Shown here piece by piece: positions 1 through 7,800 of a stretch of 64,000 bases of DNA. Both the position numbers and the translations under genes were made by a program. The notes beneath the pieces were generated by a model that made no database searches, was not told where the DNA came from, and saw nothing but the letters and a program-made list of their open reading frames with translations. Numbering within the stretch: position 1 is the first letter of the stretch; every line of letters starts with the position of its first letter. The DNA comes from CAVRQM01 sp963838805 (GTDB taxonomy: Bacteria > Pseudomonadota > Alphaproteobacteria > Acetobacterales > Acetobacteraceae), in contig CAWISK010000004.1 in NCBI GenBank assembly GCA_963838805.1, positions 124,001 through 188,000 of the forward strand. Reading direction: 5' to 3'.

Positions 1-423
1 TTGGTCGCGAGAGGCTTGAGTTGAAGCCCCTGGCCAGGTCGGCGCTCCTGCAAGAAACGGAACTTTAATCCGCTGCTAGCCGGATTTTTCCTACGGTGTA
101 ACGAATCTCTAACTGATGCGTGACGGGCCCTCGGGTAAGGGGAACTGAGTGGATACGATCCCCTTGGTGCGAAGAAGTTTCGTGCCCGGTCCTGTCAGGG
201 TGCGGTCTTCCGCTAGAGCCTTTCCTGCGAAGCGGTAGCGGAATGATCATTGTCACCCGTTCACTGGTCCAAGAAGATCGCCAACTCGCGCTGCTCGTCC
301 GCATTGCCGGCATCGGAAGGACAGGGTCTGCCGCTCCGAGCCAAGTGCGTTCACGTCGCACTTGCAGTAGTTTCACGAGCCAGACCTCGCGGGGCGGTTG
401 CCCGGCGATCGAGGAGAGTGTCA
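1..423. other. No supportable gene; region upstream of the accessory island
   Basis: No open frame here shows a recognisable family, a convincing ribosome binding site or a codon pattern that stands out from its shadows. The last part (411-416, GAGGAG) serves the GTG start at 424. A promoter for the island may lie here, but I cannot point to a clear -35/-10 pair. Confidence 0.5.
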
Positions 424-2519
424 GTGTCCGACACCGTCAAGGATGAATGGATCACACGGGTATTGGAGATCGACCTGGCCGCGCTGCGTACGCGAGGTAG
501 TGATGAAGTGAATCGACGGACCTCAGTCTCGGAGAGCAACTCGGGAGGATATGGACCGGTACCGGTGGATGAGCCGGCTGCCGGCTCCGCGCTCGCATGG
601 GGGAGCCCTGGCCTTCTGCGACAACTCCAGGGCGACTCCGATCCCTCGCTGGCGCCACGTCCTATATGCCCATGCCGCCGCAACCTCGACCGATCGCCAC
701 AGCCTACACGTCCATGCCGTCGAAAGCCGGAGCGGCGGGCTACGAACCTTTGCCGGTAGATGCTGACGCGGCTGGCCAGCTACCCGCGCGCGCGGCGGCC
801 TGCGTGCCTGCCGACGACTCGGGACCAAAGGGTGAGCAGGATGCTGCTTACGTCCCGCTGCCAGTGGATGTCGTGACCGGCACCTCGCGGGGTGCGTCGG
901 CAGCATCGGATGTCGGTGGTTCGGCCCACGCGCCCGTGCCACCGGAAGGGTCTGGGACCCACTACGAGCCTCTAGCGACCAATGGTGAAACCGGCGCCAC
1001 CTCTCGGCGGAAGCACAAGAAAGTGGAGGTGCTGAACTCGCCAATTGGGCTGAGCACAAAACGCGTCGGCGCTGAATACGAGGGTGAGCACAACGAGGTC
1101 GGCTGGCGCCAATGGCGCATGGACCCTAAGGATGCGCGCGTGACAACACGCCTTCAAAGCGAAGGGGAGATCGCGGCGAACCGGCTGGTGATCGATGAGC
1201 AGGGTGCGTTCGCCAAGGGTGACGGCTCTTCGGTTAAAGGTGAGACGGTCGAGTACGTGATGGATCCGACTACGGGTACGATGGTCTCCTTTTCTCCGTC
1301 TCTAGAGGTTGTGCAGCAAACCGAAAATGGCGGGACCGTCCGTCGCCCCGTGGAGTCGCCTCTCGAAGCGCGACGAGCGATCAGGATGGACCCCTCGGCG
1401 CGAGTGGAAGTAACCCACCATAGCTCGGCACTTGGTGGCGAGGATGTACTTGACGAGCAAGGTCAGCCCGTGTTCGACGTCGAAGGGCGGCCGGTGCAGC
1501 GATCGAAACCTGTTGCCGCCGCTGGCGAGGTCTCGTTCAATGCCGCGGGTCAACTGATCCGCATCACCAATGCTAGCGGTCACTACAGGCCGACTGTCGG
1601 GCACCTGATCCAGGCGGTAGAGCAACTGGCTCGGCAAGGCGCCTTCTTTACCGACGAGGTCGTTGATGCGGACGGCCGGCCGCTCGCGCCAGGCAGCGAC
1701 CTTGCACGGCTTTATGAGGCAGTCCAGCAAAAGCGCGCCACACTCCCGATGCTTGCTGCACGAATTGAAGTCGAGACAGCAAGGTTAGCGGGAGCGCCTG
1801 ATAAAAAAGGACGTGACCGGAGCGCTTCCGAGATTGCGCGGGTGACGGCCGAGATCGAGGCGATTAACGCCGCAATCGACGTTCTGAGGCGGCTCGGCGT
1901 AGGGCCAAGCCGCAGGCTTCGCGCGGAAGCGGAGGTCGGACTCATAGAGCGAGCTGAAGCCATGACTGGTGCGGAGGTACGCGGGACGACCGAGGTTTCG
2001 AACACGAGTGTTGATAAGTTCTTACGCACTGGCGCGGGCAACACGCAACAGTTACAGAACAAGGCAAAGATGCACGAGGAGCTGCTTGCAAAGCGACCCA
2101 AGACGCCCGCGGTCAACGAAACTGGCGCGCGTGCAGCTCCAGATGCGACCGAAATTGCGGCTGTGCTCCAGGCGCTCGCGGGAGGCGAACAGACCGTTCT
2201 GGAGCAGCAGAGCGATGGCGCTCCCGCAGCCCCGCGTGAGCGAGGCGAGGCGCCTGCCTCCAGGTCGAAGGTCAAGCATGCACCCGAGAGCGATTACCCG
2301 AATCCGGCGGAGACGATTCCGGCGCGGAACCGGCCGGACGAACCGCCCGCGACAGGGGCGCAGCCCGAGCCGGAACGCGGCAGGAACCGCCGTCGGCTAC
2401 GCAACTTGCGAAAACAGCTTGCTCAAGGGGTGACCGGCACATTCAAGGCGGTGACGGGAGGCCTGGCGCCCGGTAGCCGCGCACGCGGCAGGTCGGGTCG
2501 GGCACGCTCAAAGCGCTGA
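424..2519 (+). CDS. Large hypothetical, polymorphic-toxin-like protein, frameshifted
   Basis: Function unknown. I place the start at GTG 424 because GAGGAG lies seven bases upstream and the first residues (VSDTVKDEWITRVLEID) match the starts of two downstream genes. The frame then changes between about 585 and 655 and stays open to 2519, giving a protein of about 700 aa. The N-terminal third carries short repeats of the form [AGS]-Y-x-P-[LVM]-P (GYGPVPVDE, SYMPMP, GYEPLPVDA, AYVPLPVDV, HYEPLATN) that continue across the frame change, which argues for one broken gene. The middle is acidic and mixed and contains ITNASGHYRPT, a motif I associate loosely with large secreted toxin-like proteins. 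A helical segment follows, then a strongly basic Arg-rich tail. No signal peptide or membrane segment is seen. It heads a tightly spaced same-strand cluster next to T6SS genes, so a secreted substrate is possible but unproven. Confidence 0.6.
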
Positions 2520-2566
2520 GCCTCTGACCTGTCGCAGCAACGATTTTCGTAACTTTGGGGGGCGCG

Positions 2567-3037
2567 ATGCCCGACAATGGTGCTCAAGCAGATTGGGGCG
2601 TACGAGCGGATTGGATCGGGCGCGTTCTCGGTGTGGCGATTCCGCTAGGTCGCCTGCCGGAAGCTGCTCCCGCCGATTACCGCGCAGTTTGGACCGACGC
2701 GAAGAACGGCGTTGATGCCGCGCTCGGCCAGCTTGCGCGTCACATGCTTGCCTCACAAGACGAGCTCCTGCAGCGGATTGCCCGCGAGGGACTTCCGCGC
2801 CTGACCGCGCAGCAGGATAGCGCGCTCGAGGTGGCGCTCACGGCCTATGAGCGTGCTCCTGTCGAGCGGCGCCCCGCCGCCGCCGCCGAGCTACGCTCCG
2901 CCGTTTCGCGTTATCAGACTGCATTGACCGAGGAAGCGGCATTTGGCCTCATCGATAGCAATCCGTTCGGCATCGCGATCGCGGCGCGTGAGAATCTCGG
3001 CAAAGCTCTCGCACAAATAAAGCAGTCGCTTCCCTGA
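2567..3037 (+). CDS. Hypothetical protein with W-I-x-R-V-L start and D-S-N-P-F end
   Basis: A 156-aa protein of unknown function. The ATG at 2567 is preceded by a G-run (GGGGGG) at good distance. Residues 16-22 read WIGRVLG, the segment also found at the starts of the genes at 424 and 3861. The rest is predicted to be mostly helical, with no membrane segment. The last 29 residues contain IDSNPFGI followed by a helix. The same end pattern (LDSNPFTP) closes the 440-aa T6SS-linked protein encoded at 7801-9123. The shared start and end suggest these proteins belong to one delivery or assembly system, perhaps as T6SS-associated adaptors or small effectors. That role is inference. Confidence 0.6.
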   Translation: MPDNGAQADWGVRADWIGRVLGVAIPLGRLPEAAPADYRAVWTDAKNGVDAALGQLARHMLASQDELLQRIAREGLPRLTAQQDSALEVALTAYERAPVERRPAAAAELRSAVSRYQTALTEEAAFGLIDSNPFGIAIAARENLGKALAQIKQSLP

Positions 3038-3090
3038 AGGAGTGCTGCTGGCGAACTGGACCCAGGGAACCCGGAACGGAGTGCAGCTGC

Positions 3091-3649
3091 ATGAGCGACC
3101 ATAAAAGAGGTGGGCTAGAACCGGATGAAGAGGAAGGGATGGAGAAGCGAAAAGCGCCGAGTAGCCGGCCTGCCGGTCAAACTTCCGGCTCGGGCGGCAG
3201 CAGAGCGCTCCCGCCAGCTCTGCCGGTCAATCCACCGGCTAGGGTGAGAACTGTAGCGCGACCGGGTGGGGGAACCAGGGACTCGGTACGACTTCCCGCT
3301 TGGCGCTTACGATGTTCCGCCCAATCTCAGCGCGGGATGGGGTGAGCATCTTGCGGCGGCACTTAGCATAACGGATCCCCAGGTGCGGTCGTCTCCGCGT
3401 CCACAGCCGAACGAGGGTCTTCGCCCTCCAAGCGTTACCGAAAGCGAAGACAAAAGGCGCGCGGAAATCGGCGAGTATTGGAGCCTAGACCCAGTTCCTC
3501 CCTCGGAAAATCGCAGAAGGCTAGTCGAAACTGAGAAGGGAAAAAAGAAGCGGCCAAAGACAAGCCAGAAGGAAGCACTGAAAAAGTTTGACGAACAGTA
3601 CGTCCAGTTTCCCCCACATCCGGATGAGAAGGGCGGCGGGTCAACATGA
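3091..3649 (+). CDS. Hydrophilic Pro/Lys-rich hypothetical protein, frameshifted
   Basis: Function unknown. The ATG at 3091 follows GGAG at about nine bases. The first frame gives a charged, Ser/Pro/Gly-rich segment of about 60 residues. The reading then appears to move by one base at a GGGGG run (3267-3271) into the frame that continues to 3649, which holds a small hydrophobic patch (RYDFPLGAYDVPP) and ends in a Lys-rich tail (KGKKKRPKTSQKEALKKF). The joined product would be about 185 aa with no signal or membrane segment. Its stop overlaps the next ATG (ATGA at 3646). The one-base change at a homopolymer looks like an indel rather than two genes, but two overlapping small genes cannot be excluded. 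Confidence 0.4.
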
Positions 3650-3963
3650 CCCCGAACGCGCCCATGCTGGCTGATCTCGGCATCGAGATTACGGCGGCAA
3701 CGCGCGCCACGACGTCTCCTGCCCATCAGGGCGGATCCAGCGATGTCGGCGAGAAGCTCAGGCTTCGCTCGGAGCGCGCGGCGGCCGGCCCCTTTTCCGG
3801 GACGAAGCCTCACGGGCCGCCAACGAGTTTCGGTGGCGGAGCCGGCGAAATGAAAGCAACGTGCCGGACGTCCAAGCCGAGTGGATCAAGCGGGTCCTCG
3901 GGTTTGATGCCGTCGCGTTTTCTGACCAGGCGCGCGGATTTGACGATCTGCTCGAAAGCGTGA
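3646..3963 (+). CDS. Possible small hypothetical protein
   Basis: An open frame of 105 codons whose ATG overlaps the preceding stop as ATGA, a common coupled arrangement. The product is Gly/Ser/Thr-rich and resembles no family I know. Its last 100 bases overlap the better supported gene at 3861, which weakens the call. It may be a short real protein with a sequencing error near its end, or a chance frame. Confidence 0.25.
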   Translation: MTPNAPMLADLGIEITAATRATTSPAHQGGSSDVGEKLRLRSERAAAGPFSGTKPHGPPTSFGGGAGEMKATCRTSKPSGSSGSSGLMPSRFLTRRADLTICSKA

Positions 3964-4553
3964 ACGAAGATCTCGGGCTGCTACGCTCGCGTGATCCCAC
4001 TCGCGCGCGGCCGATTGACAACATGATCGCGCGTGCCAAGGCGCTCGCGCGGCCCAATCCGGCCGCGGCGATGGCACTGCTGGGCGGAGCGGCGGCGGCA
4101 TTGGCTCAAGTGACTGAAGCGCGTCGCGCCGACGAGGCCAGGTTGAGCGTTGAGCCCGGTCATGTCGCCCGAATGGCCGGGTTGTTATCCCAGGCCAAAG
4201 TCGGTTGGGACGCCGGCTTCGCGGAGGCACAGCGCTGCGCCGCTGCCCATATCGGGGAAGTGGCCAAACGCTATCCGTCGCAAGCGCCTGGATTCGGCTC
4301 GATCCTTGCCAGCTACTGGGCCGATCTGGAGAGCCTGCTGAGCGCGGCGCAAGGCGCGGCGAAGGACGGCAACGATACCGTGGAACTGGCGCCAGTCCGC
4401 CAGATGCTGGCCGCCCTGCGAAGCGAGATTACTGCCGACCGGCTGTTGGTGCACCTCGCGACCAACCAGGTGCCGGTGCAGGCCGTATTGCTGGCGGCGC
4501 TTGTGCGTGTGCAGGAGCTGCTGCCTTCGGGGCAGGCGCGGGCGAAGACGTAG
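3861..4553 (+). CDS. Hypothetical helical protein with W-I-x-R-V-L start
   Basis: A 230-aa protein of unknown function. The GTG at 3861 is chosen because the following residues MPDVQAEWIKRVLGFD repeat the start pattern of the genes at 424 and 2567. The ribosome binding site is weak. The sequence is Ala/Leu-rich and predicted all-helical, without Cys pairs, signal peptide or membrane segments. Three bases separate its stop from the ATG of the metallopeptidase-like gene at 4557. A chaperone, adaptor or co-secreted partner for that protein is a reasonable guess from context only. Confidence 0.6.
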   Translation: MPDVQAEWIKRVLGFDAVAFSDQARGFDDLLESVNEDLGLLRSRDPTRARPIDNMIARAKALARPNPAAAMALLGGAAAALAQVTEARRADEARLSVEPGHVARMAGLLSQAKVGWDAGFAEAQRCAAAHIGEVAKRYPSQAPGFGSILASYWADLESLLSAAQGAAKDGNDTVELAPVRQMLAALRSEITADRLLVHLATNQVPVQAVLLAALVRVQELLPSGQARAKT

Positions 4554-4556
4554 TTC

Positions 4557-5125
4557 ATGAGCGATAGGCAGGGAGCCGGACTCCGGCAGAACGATGATGG
4601 AGGGCACCAGGAGGATGAGGTGGTGCTTGAACGGACCGCGCAACTGATAGCCGAGAGCGACCGCTCCAATGTCGCAGAGTTCAGCAACATCATCGGGGCA
4701 GAGGACCTGGCCATCGACGTGCCGGACGAGCCGAATGAGACCCAAGACAAAGAGAAGGAGAAGGAGCACGAGCCGCAGCGCATCGAGCTGAAGCCGGTCG
4801 ATTGGAATGAGCAGCTCGAGGATCTGAAGCTCCAACTGTCCGCGCTGATCGATGGCTGCCGGAAGTCGGAATCCGAGCCGCTACAGTTGGCTGTGAAAAA
4901 GGCGAACGAGTGCCTGAAAGGCCTGAACGAGATGGACGCTCCGCTCGATCAGGTCCTCCAAGTGGAATCGGCGGTGGACGAACTGTCCGCGGCGGCATCC
5001 CACGCGTTCCACAGCCAGCTCAGCGGGATCCTGGACATTTGCACGAGAACTGAGAAGAAGTCTTCCGAATTCCGACAACTGGCCGATGCTTTTATTAAGC
5101 AAAGCACCTCACTTTTGGCGGCGGC
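4557..5125 (+). pseudogene. Metallopeptidase-like putative effector, 5' part, cut by an IS3-family element
   Basis: This is the first 189 codons plus two bases of a gene split by the insertion sequence at 5126-6396. The segment is acidic and helical, with a Lys/Glu-rich stretch near residue 65 (DKEKEKEHE) and a coiled-coil-like region after it. If the element and one copy of the GGC duplication are removed, codon 190 is rebuilt (gc + g) and the frame runs without a stop into 6400-7291, giving 486 aa. The ATG at 4557 lies three bases after the previous stop. As it stands, the transcript would yield a truncated product with an IS-encoded tail and no catalytic domain. I infer recent inactivation because both halves remain open. 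Confidence 0.75.
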
Positions 5126-5179
5126 TGGAGTTGACCCGTTTTCGTGGACACCCCCACGCTTTCGCAGGAGGTGTATTCC

Positions 5180-5497
5180 ATGCCCAAGACACGTGCTCCG
5201 TATGCGCCTGAGTTCCGCCGCCAGATGGTCGATATGGTTCGTGCCGGCCGCCATCCGGACGATCTCGCCCGCGAGTTTGAGCCCACCGCGCAGTCGATCC
5301 GCAACTGGGTCGCGGCCGCCGGCGCGAAGGTGGGCGGCCGGGAGGAGAAGAGTTCGGAGCCTGCGGACGCCGATGAACTGGTCCGGCTGCGCCGCGAGGT
5401 GCGGCAGCTTCGCCAGGAGCGCGACATCCTCTCAAAAGCGGCGGCCTGGTTCGCGCGCGAGACCGGCACTCTGCCGTCCGGGTCTTCGGGTTCATGA
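5180..5497 (+). CDS. IS3-family transposase OrfA
   Basis: A 105-aa DNA-binding subunit of the IS3-family transposase. The ATG at 5180 has AGGAGG eight bases upstream. Residues 1-45 form the helix-turn-helix (APEFRRQMVDMV, then QSIRNWV). The C-terminal part (LVRLRREVRQLRQERDILSKAAAWFA) is the leucine-zipper-like helix that lets OrfA bind its partner. It ends in the same four bases (ATGA) in which orfB begins, one base back in frame. This allows translational coupling or a -1 frameshift to make the OrfAB fusion known for this family. Confidence 0.9.
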   Translation: MPKTRAPYAPEFRRQMVDMVRAGRHPDDLAREFEPTAQSIRNWVAAAGAKVGGREEKSSEPADADELVRLRREVRQLRQERDILSKAAAWFARETGTLPSGSSGS

Positions 5498-6354
5498 GCG
5501 CGCATCAGGCCAGCTTCCCGATCACCGCCATGGCGCGTGTGCTCGGGGTGTTGACGGCGGGCTACTACGCATGGCTCAAGCGAGTGCCGTCGGCGCACGC
5601 CGAGGCCGACGCGACGCTGCTGCAACGGATCCGCACGGTCCACGCCACCTCCCGCGCGACCTACGGCGTGCCGCGCGTGCATGCCGAGCTCCGGGCAGGA
5701 GGGAGAAGGCATGGACGCAAGCGGATTGCTCGGTTGATGCGCGAGGCCGGATTGGTTGGCGTCAGCCGCCGCCGTGGCGGCGTCCAGACCACGCGTCGCG
5801 ACCGCGAGGCACGCCCGGCCCCTGATCTGGTCGACCGGGACTTCTCGGCCGACGGTCCCAACCAGTTGTGGGTCGCGGACATCACGTTCGTGCCGACCTC
5901 GGCCGGGTTCCTATATCTGGCTGTCGTTCTCGACGCGTGGAGCCGCAAGATCGTCGGCTGGTCGATGGCCAACCATCTGCGCACCGAGTTGGTGCTGGAC
6001 GCGCTCGACGCGGCGGTGGCGCAGCGCCGGCCACGCGACGTAATCCATCACAGCGATCAGGGATCGCAATATACGTCTCTGGGCTTCGGCGGCCGCTGCC
6101 GTGAGGCGGGGGTGCGGCCGTCGATGGGCAGCGTGGGTGACGCCTACGACAACGCGATGTGCGAGAGCTTCTTCGCCACACTCGAGTGCGAGCTGCTGGC
6201 GCGACGCCGGTTCGCGTCCCAGGCCGAGGCGCGGGTCGCCGTCTTCAGCTTCGTCGAAGGCTGGTACAACTCCGTCCGGTTGCACTCCGCCCTGGGTTAC
6301 CGCTCCCCGATCGACTACGAACGGCAGATGCAGGAGGCTGCTGTGACCGCCTAA
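5494..6354 (+). CDS. IS3-family transposase OrfB (DDE integrase domain)
   Basis: A 286-aa catalytic subunit. The N-terminal part holds the HTH_21-like segment (RATYGVPRVHAELR). The DDE catalytic core follows: the first Asp lies in LWVADITFV, the second in VIHHSDQGSQYTS and the Glu in NAMCESFFATLE. WYNSVRLHSALGY is the usual end of the rve domain. The length is normal for the IS3 group and no stop or frame change is seen, so the enzyme looks functional. It acts with OrfA on the inverted repeats at 5126 and 6396. Confidence 0.92.
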   Translation: MSAHQASFPITAMARVLGVLTAGYYAWLKRVPSAHAEADATLLQRIRTVHATSRATYGVPRVHAELRAGGRRHGRKRIARLMREAGLVGVSRRRGGVQTTRRDREARPAPDLVDRDFSADGPNQLWVADITFVPTSAGFLYLAVVLDAWSRKIVGWSMANHLRTELVLDALDAAVAQRRPRDVIHHSDQGSQYTSLGFGGRCREAGVRPSMGSVGDAYDNAMCESFFATLECELLARRRFASQAEARVAVFSFVEGWYNSVRLHSALGYRSPIDYERQMQEAAVTA

Positions 6355-6399
6355 CCACCCAAGCCGACAACCGTCCACCAAATCGGGGCAGCTTCAGGC

Positions 6400-7291
6400 G
6401 GAGGCCGACAGCTACGGCGAGGCGTTCGGTATTCTGGAGGAGTTCTCGGCTGAATTCCAAAGGCTCGAGAACGACTTTCCTGCCAAACGGCGGGCCGCCG
6501 TCCAGCGGGCGAGTAAGCTTAATGAGGCGGCGGATGAGCGCGAAGCCAGCCGCAACCACTGGCCTCTTTGCTTGTGGGAGAACCTCAAGGAAAAATATGC
6601 GGGACCGACGGCCGAAGCCGTGATCGACGATCTGATACTGCTGTCCAAAGGCGGCCTGCAAAATGATAAAGAGATCAGGAAGGCGCAGATCAGCCTTCTG
6701 TGCAAGCTCACCGACCTGATGCGCGGTGACGATTTCGCCAAGCGCGAGCGCGAAATCTGCGGGCAACTGGCCCGCAGACTTGCCGACGACGAGGACGTCA
6801 TGGAAGCGCGGAACTGCTGGGAGAAGTTGGACGGCAATGCCAAGATGAAGGCACTGCAAAGGATCGCCACCATCCAGGCGCAGGAGCTCGGCCTGGAATC
6901 CCGGCCGGCGATCGCATTCGCCCCGACAAAAGAGCGTGAGAAGGGTTTGGGAGGCTACGTCGACCAGAATGACGGTAACGTCTATGTCTTTTTCGCGTCA
7001 GAAGCTGGCGACGCCTATTCGTTCGATACGATGTGCGACACGATCGTCCACGAAATGACACACGTCCGTCAGCGCAGGCTGGCGCAGCTGTACAATGAGG
7101 GTGGGCTAGGGAAAAGCGATCCGGAATTCACGATGGGCATGATATTCGCCGCCAACCTCATCCCCGGCCTATATGTCTCCGGCTCGAAAGAGAACCCCGA
7201 TGCCTATCCATACCAGCCGGTCGAGTTCCACGCCATGCAGAACGGACCAACGACGGTGCAAATGCTTAACAAGCTGCTGGAGAAAAAGTGA
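6400..7291 (+). pseudogene. Metallopeptidase-like putative effector, 3' part with HExxH
   Basis: Downstream half of the gene split by the IS element. Its frame has no start of its own near the element; the first internal ATG is at 6598. The region is helical up to about 6890 and then carries a zinc peptidase core: HEMTHVRQ, with the first His at 7049 (about residue 407 of the rebuilt protein), followed by hydrophobic GMIFAANLIPG and PVEFHAMQN, where the Glu may be the third zinc ligand. The HExxHxxQ form resembles domains found in polymorphic toxins. The rebuilt protein has no signal peptide. Being next to the T6SS locus and followed by a small ORF, it fits a secreted effector with immunity gene. 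That role is inference. Confidence 0.72.
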
Positions 7292-7327
7292 TCACGCCGC
7301 CGCGGCCGGTCGCGAAGGATCGCCGAC

Positions 7328-7648
7328 ATGTCAGGTGACCGGGAGCGCTTCACGCTGATTTTTCACGATCCGGAGCGGCCGGAGGCTCAGGACGCCGGCA
7401 GTTGGGCCATCGCCTCGGACGGCCGCATTTCCGAGATCGTTGCGGCGCCCGGATTCGAGGCCTATCTCGCCGCTGCTGCCGCGAAGTTGAACGCCGCTTC
7501 CTCGCTGCATGTCCAGGGCGAACCCGAAGACGAGGCGATCCCGGGGGCGATGTACCTGCGCACGGTCCGTCGAGGCGATCTCAATTTTGGCGATGCCATG
7601 CGCGAGGAGCTGGCGAAATACTACGCACTCGAACTGCGGCCGGGCTGA
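7328..7648 (+). CDS. Small hypothetical protein, candidate immunity factor
   Basis: A 106-aa protein with no family I recognise. The ATG at 7328 follows AAGGA at about eight bases. It is acidic, soluble and mixed alpha/beta, with no signal peptide or membrane segment. It starts 36 bases after the metallopeptidase-like gene and ends the same-strand cluster, the usual place for an immunity gene of a toxin. If the toxin acts in the cytoplasm, a soluble cytoplasmic partner would be expected, which this is. The role is inferred from position only. Confidence 0.55.
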   Translation: MSGDRERFTLIFHDPERPEAQDAGSWAIASDGRISEIVAAPGFEAYLAAAAAKLNAASSLHVQGEPEDEAIPGAMYLRTVRRGDLNFGDAMREELAKYYALELRPG

Positions 7649-7800
7649 GGGCCAGGCTCGCTCGTCGGCTCGGTGTCCGACGAGTTGCGCTACCAGCATC
7701 ACTCATGGGTCGGCCCGAGTCTCTCCCCCAATGACAGATGGTGCCCTCGTGGCCGTGGACGTCATTCAAGCCCGCCGGCGGGGGCTCTGGCGGCGGCTCT

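Larger units (their letters stand above)
5126..6396 (+). mobile_element. IS3-family insertion sequence, complete
   Basis: A 1,271-bp element bounded by imperfect terminal inverted repeats. The left end (from TGGAGTTGACCCG at 5126) and the reverse complement of the right end (ending at 6396) match at 19 of 24 positions. It is flanked by a 3-bp direct repeat GGC (5123-5125 and 6397-6399), the duplication size typical of many IS3 members. It carries orfA and orfB overlapping by ATGA. All parts look intact, so the element may still be active. It lies inside a metallopeptidase-like gene in the same orientation. Confidence 0.9.

Noticed and set aside
7741..7800. GCCCGCCGGCGGGGGC hairpin between converging genes as a terminator
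   Set aside because: The stem has a bulge and there is no T-run; GC-rich DNA gives many such pairs by chance.
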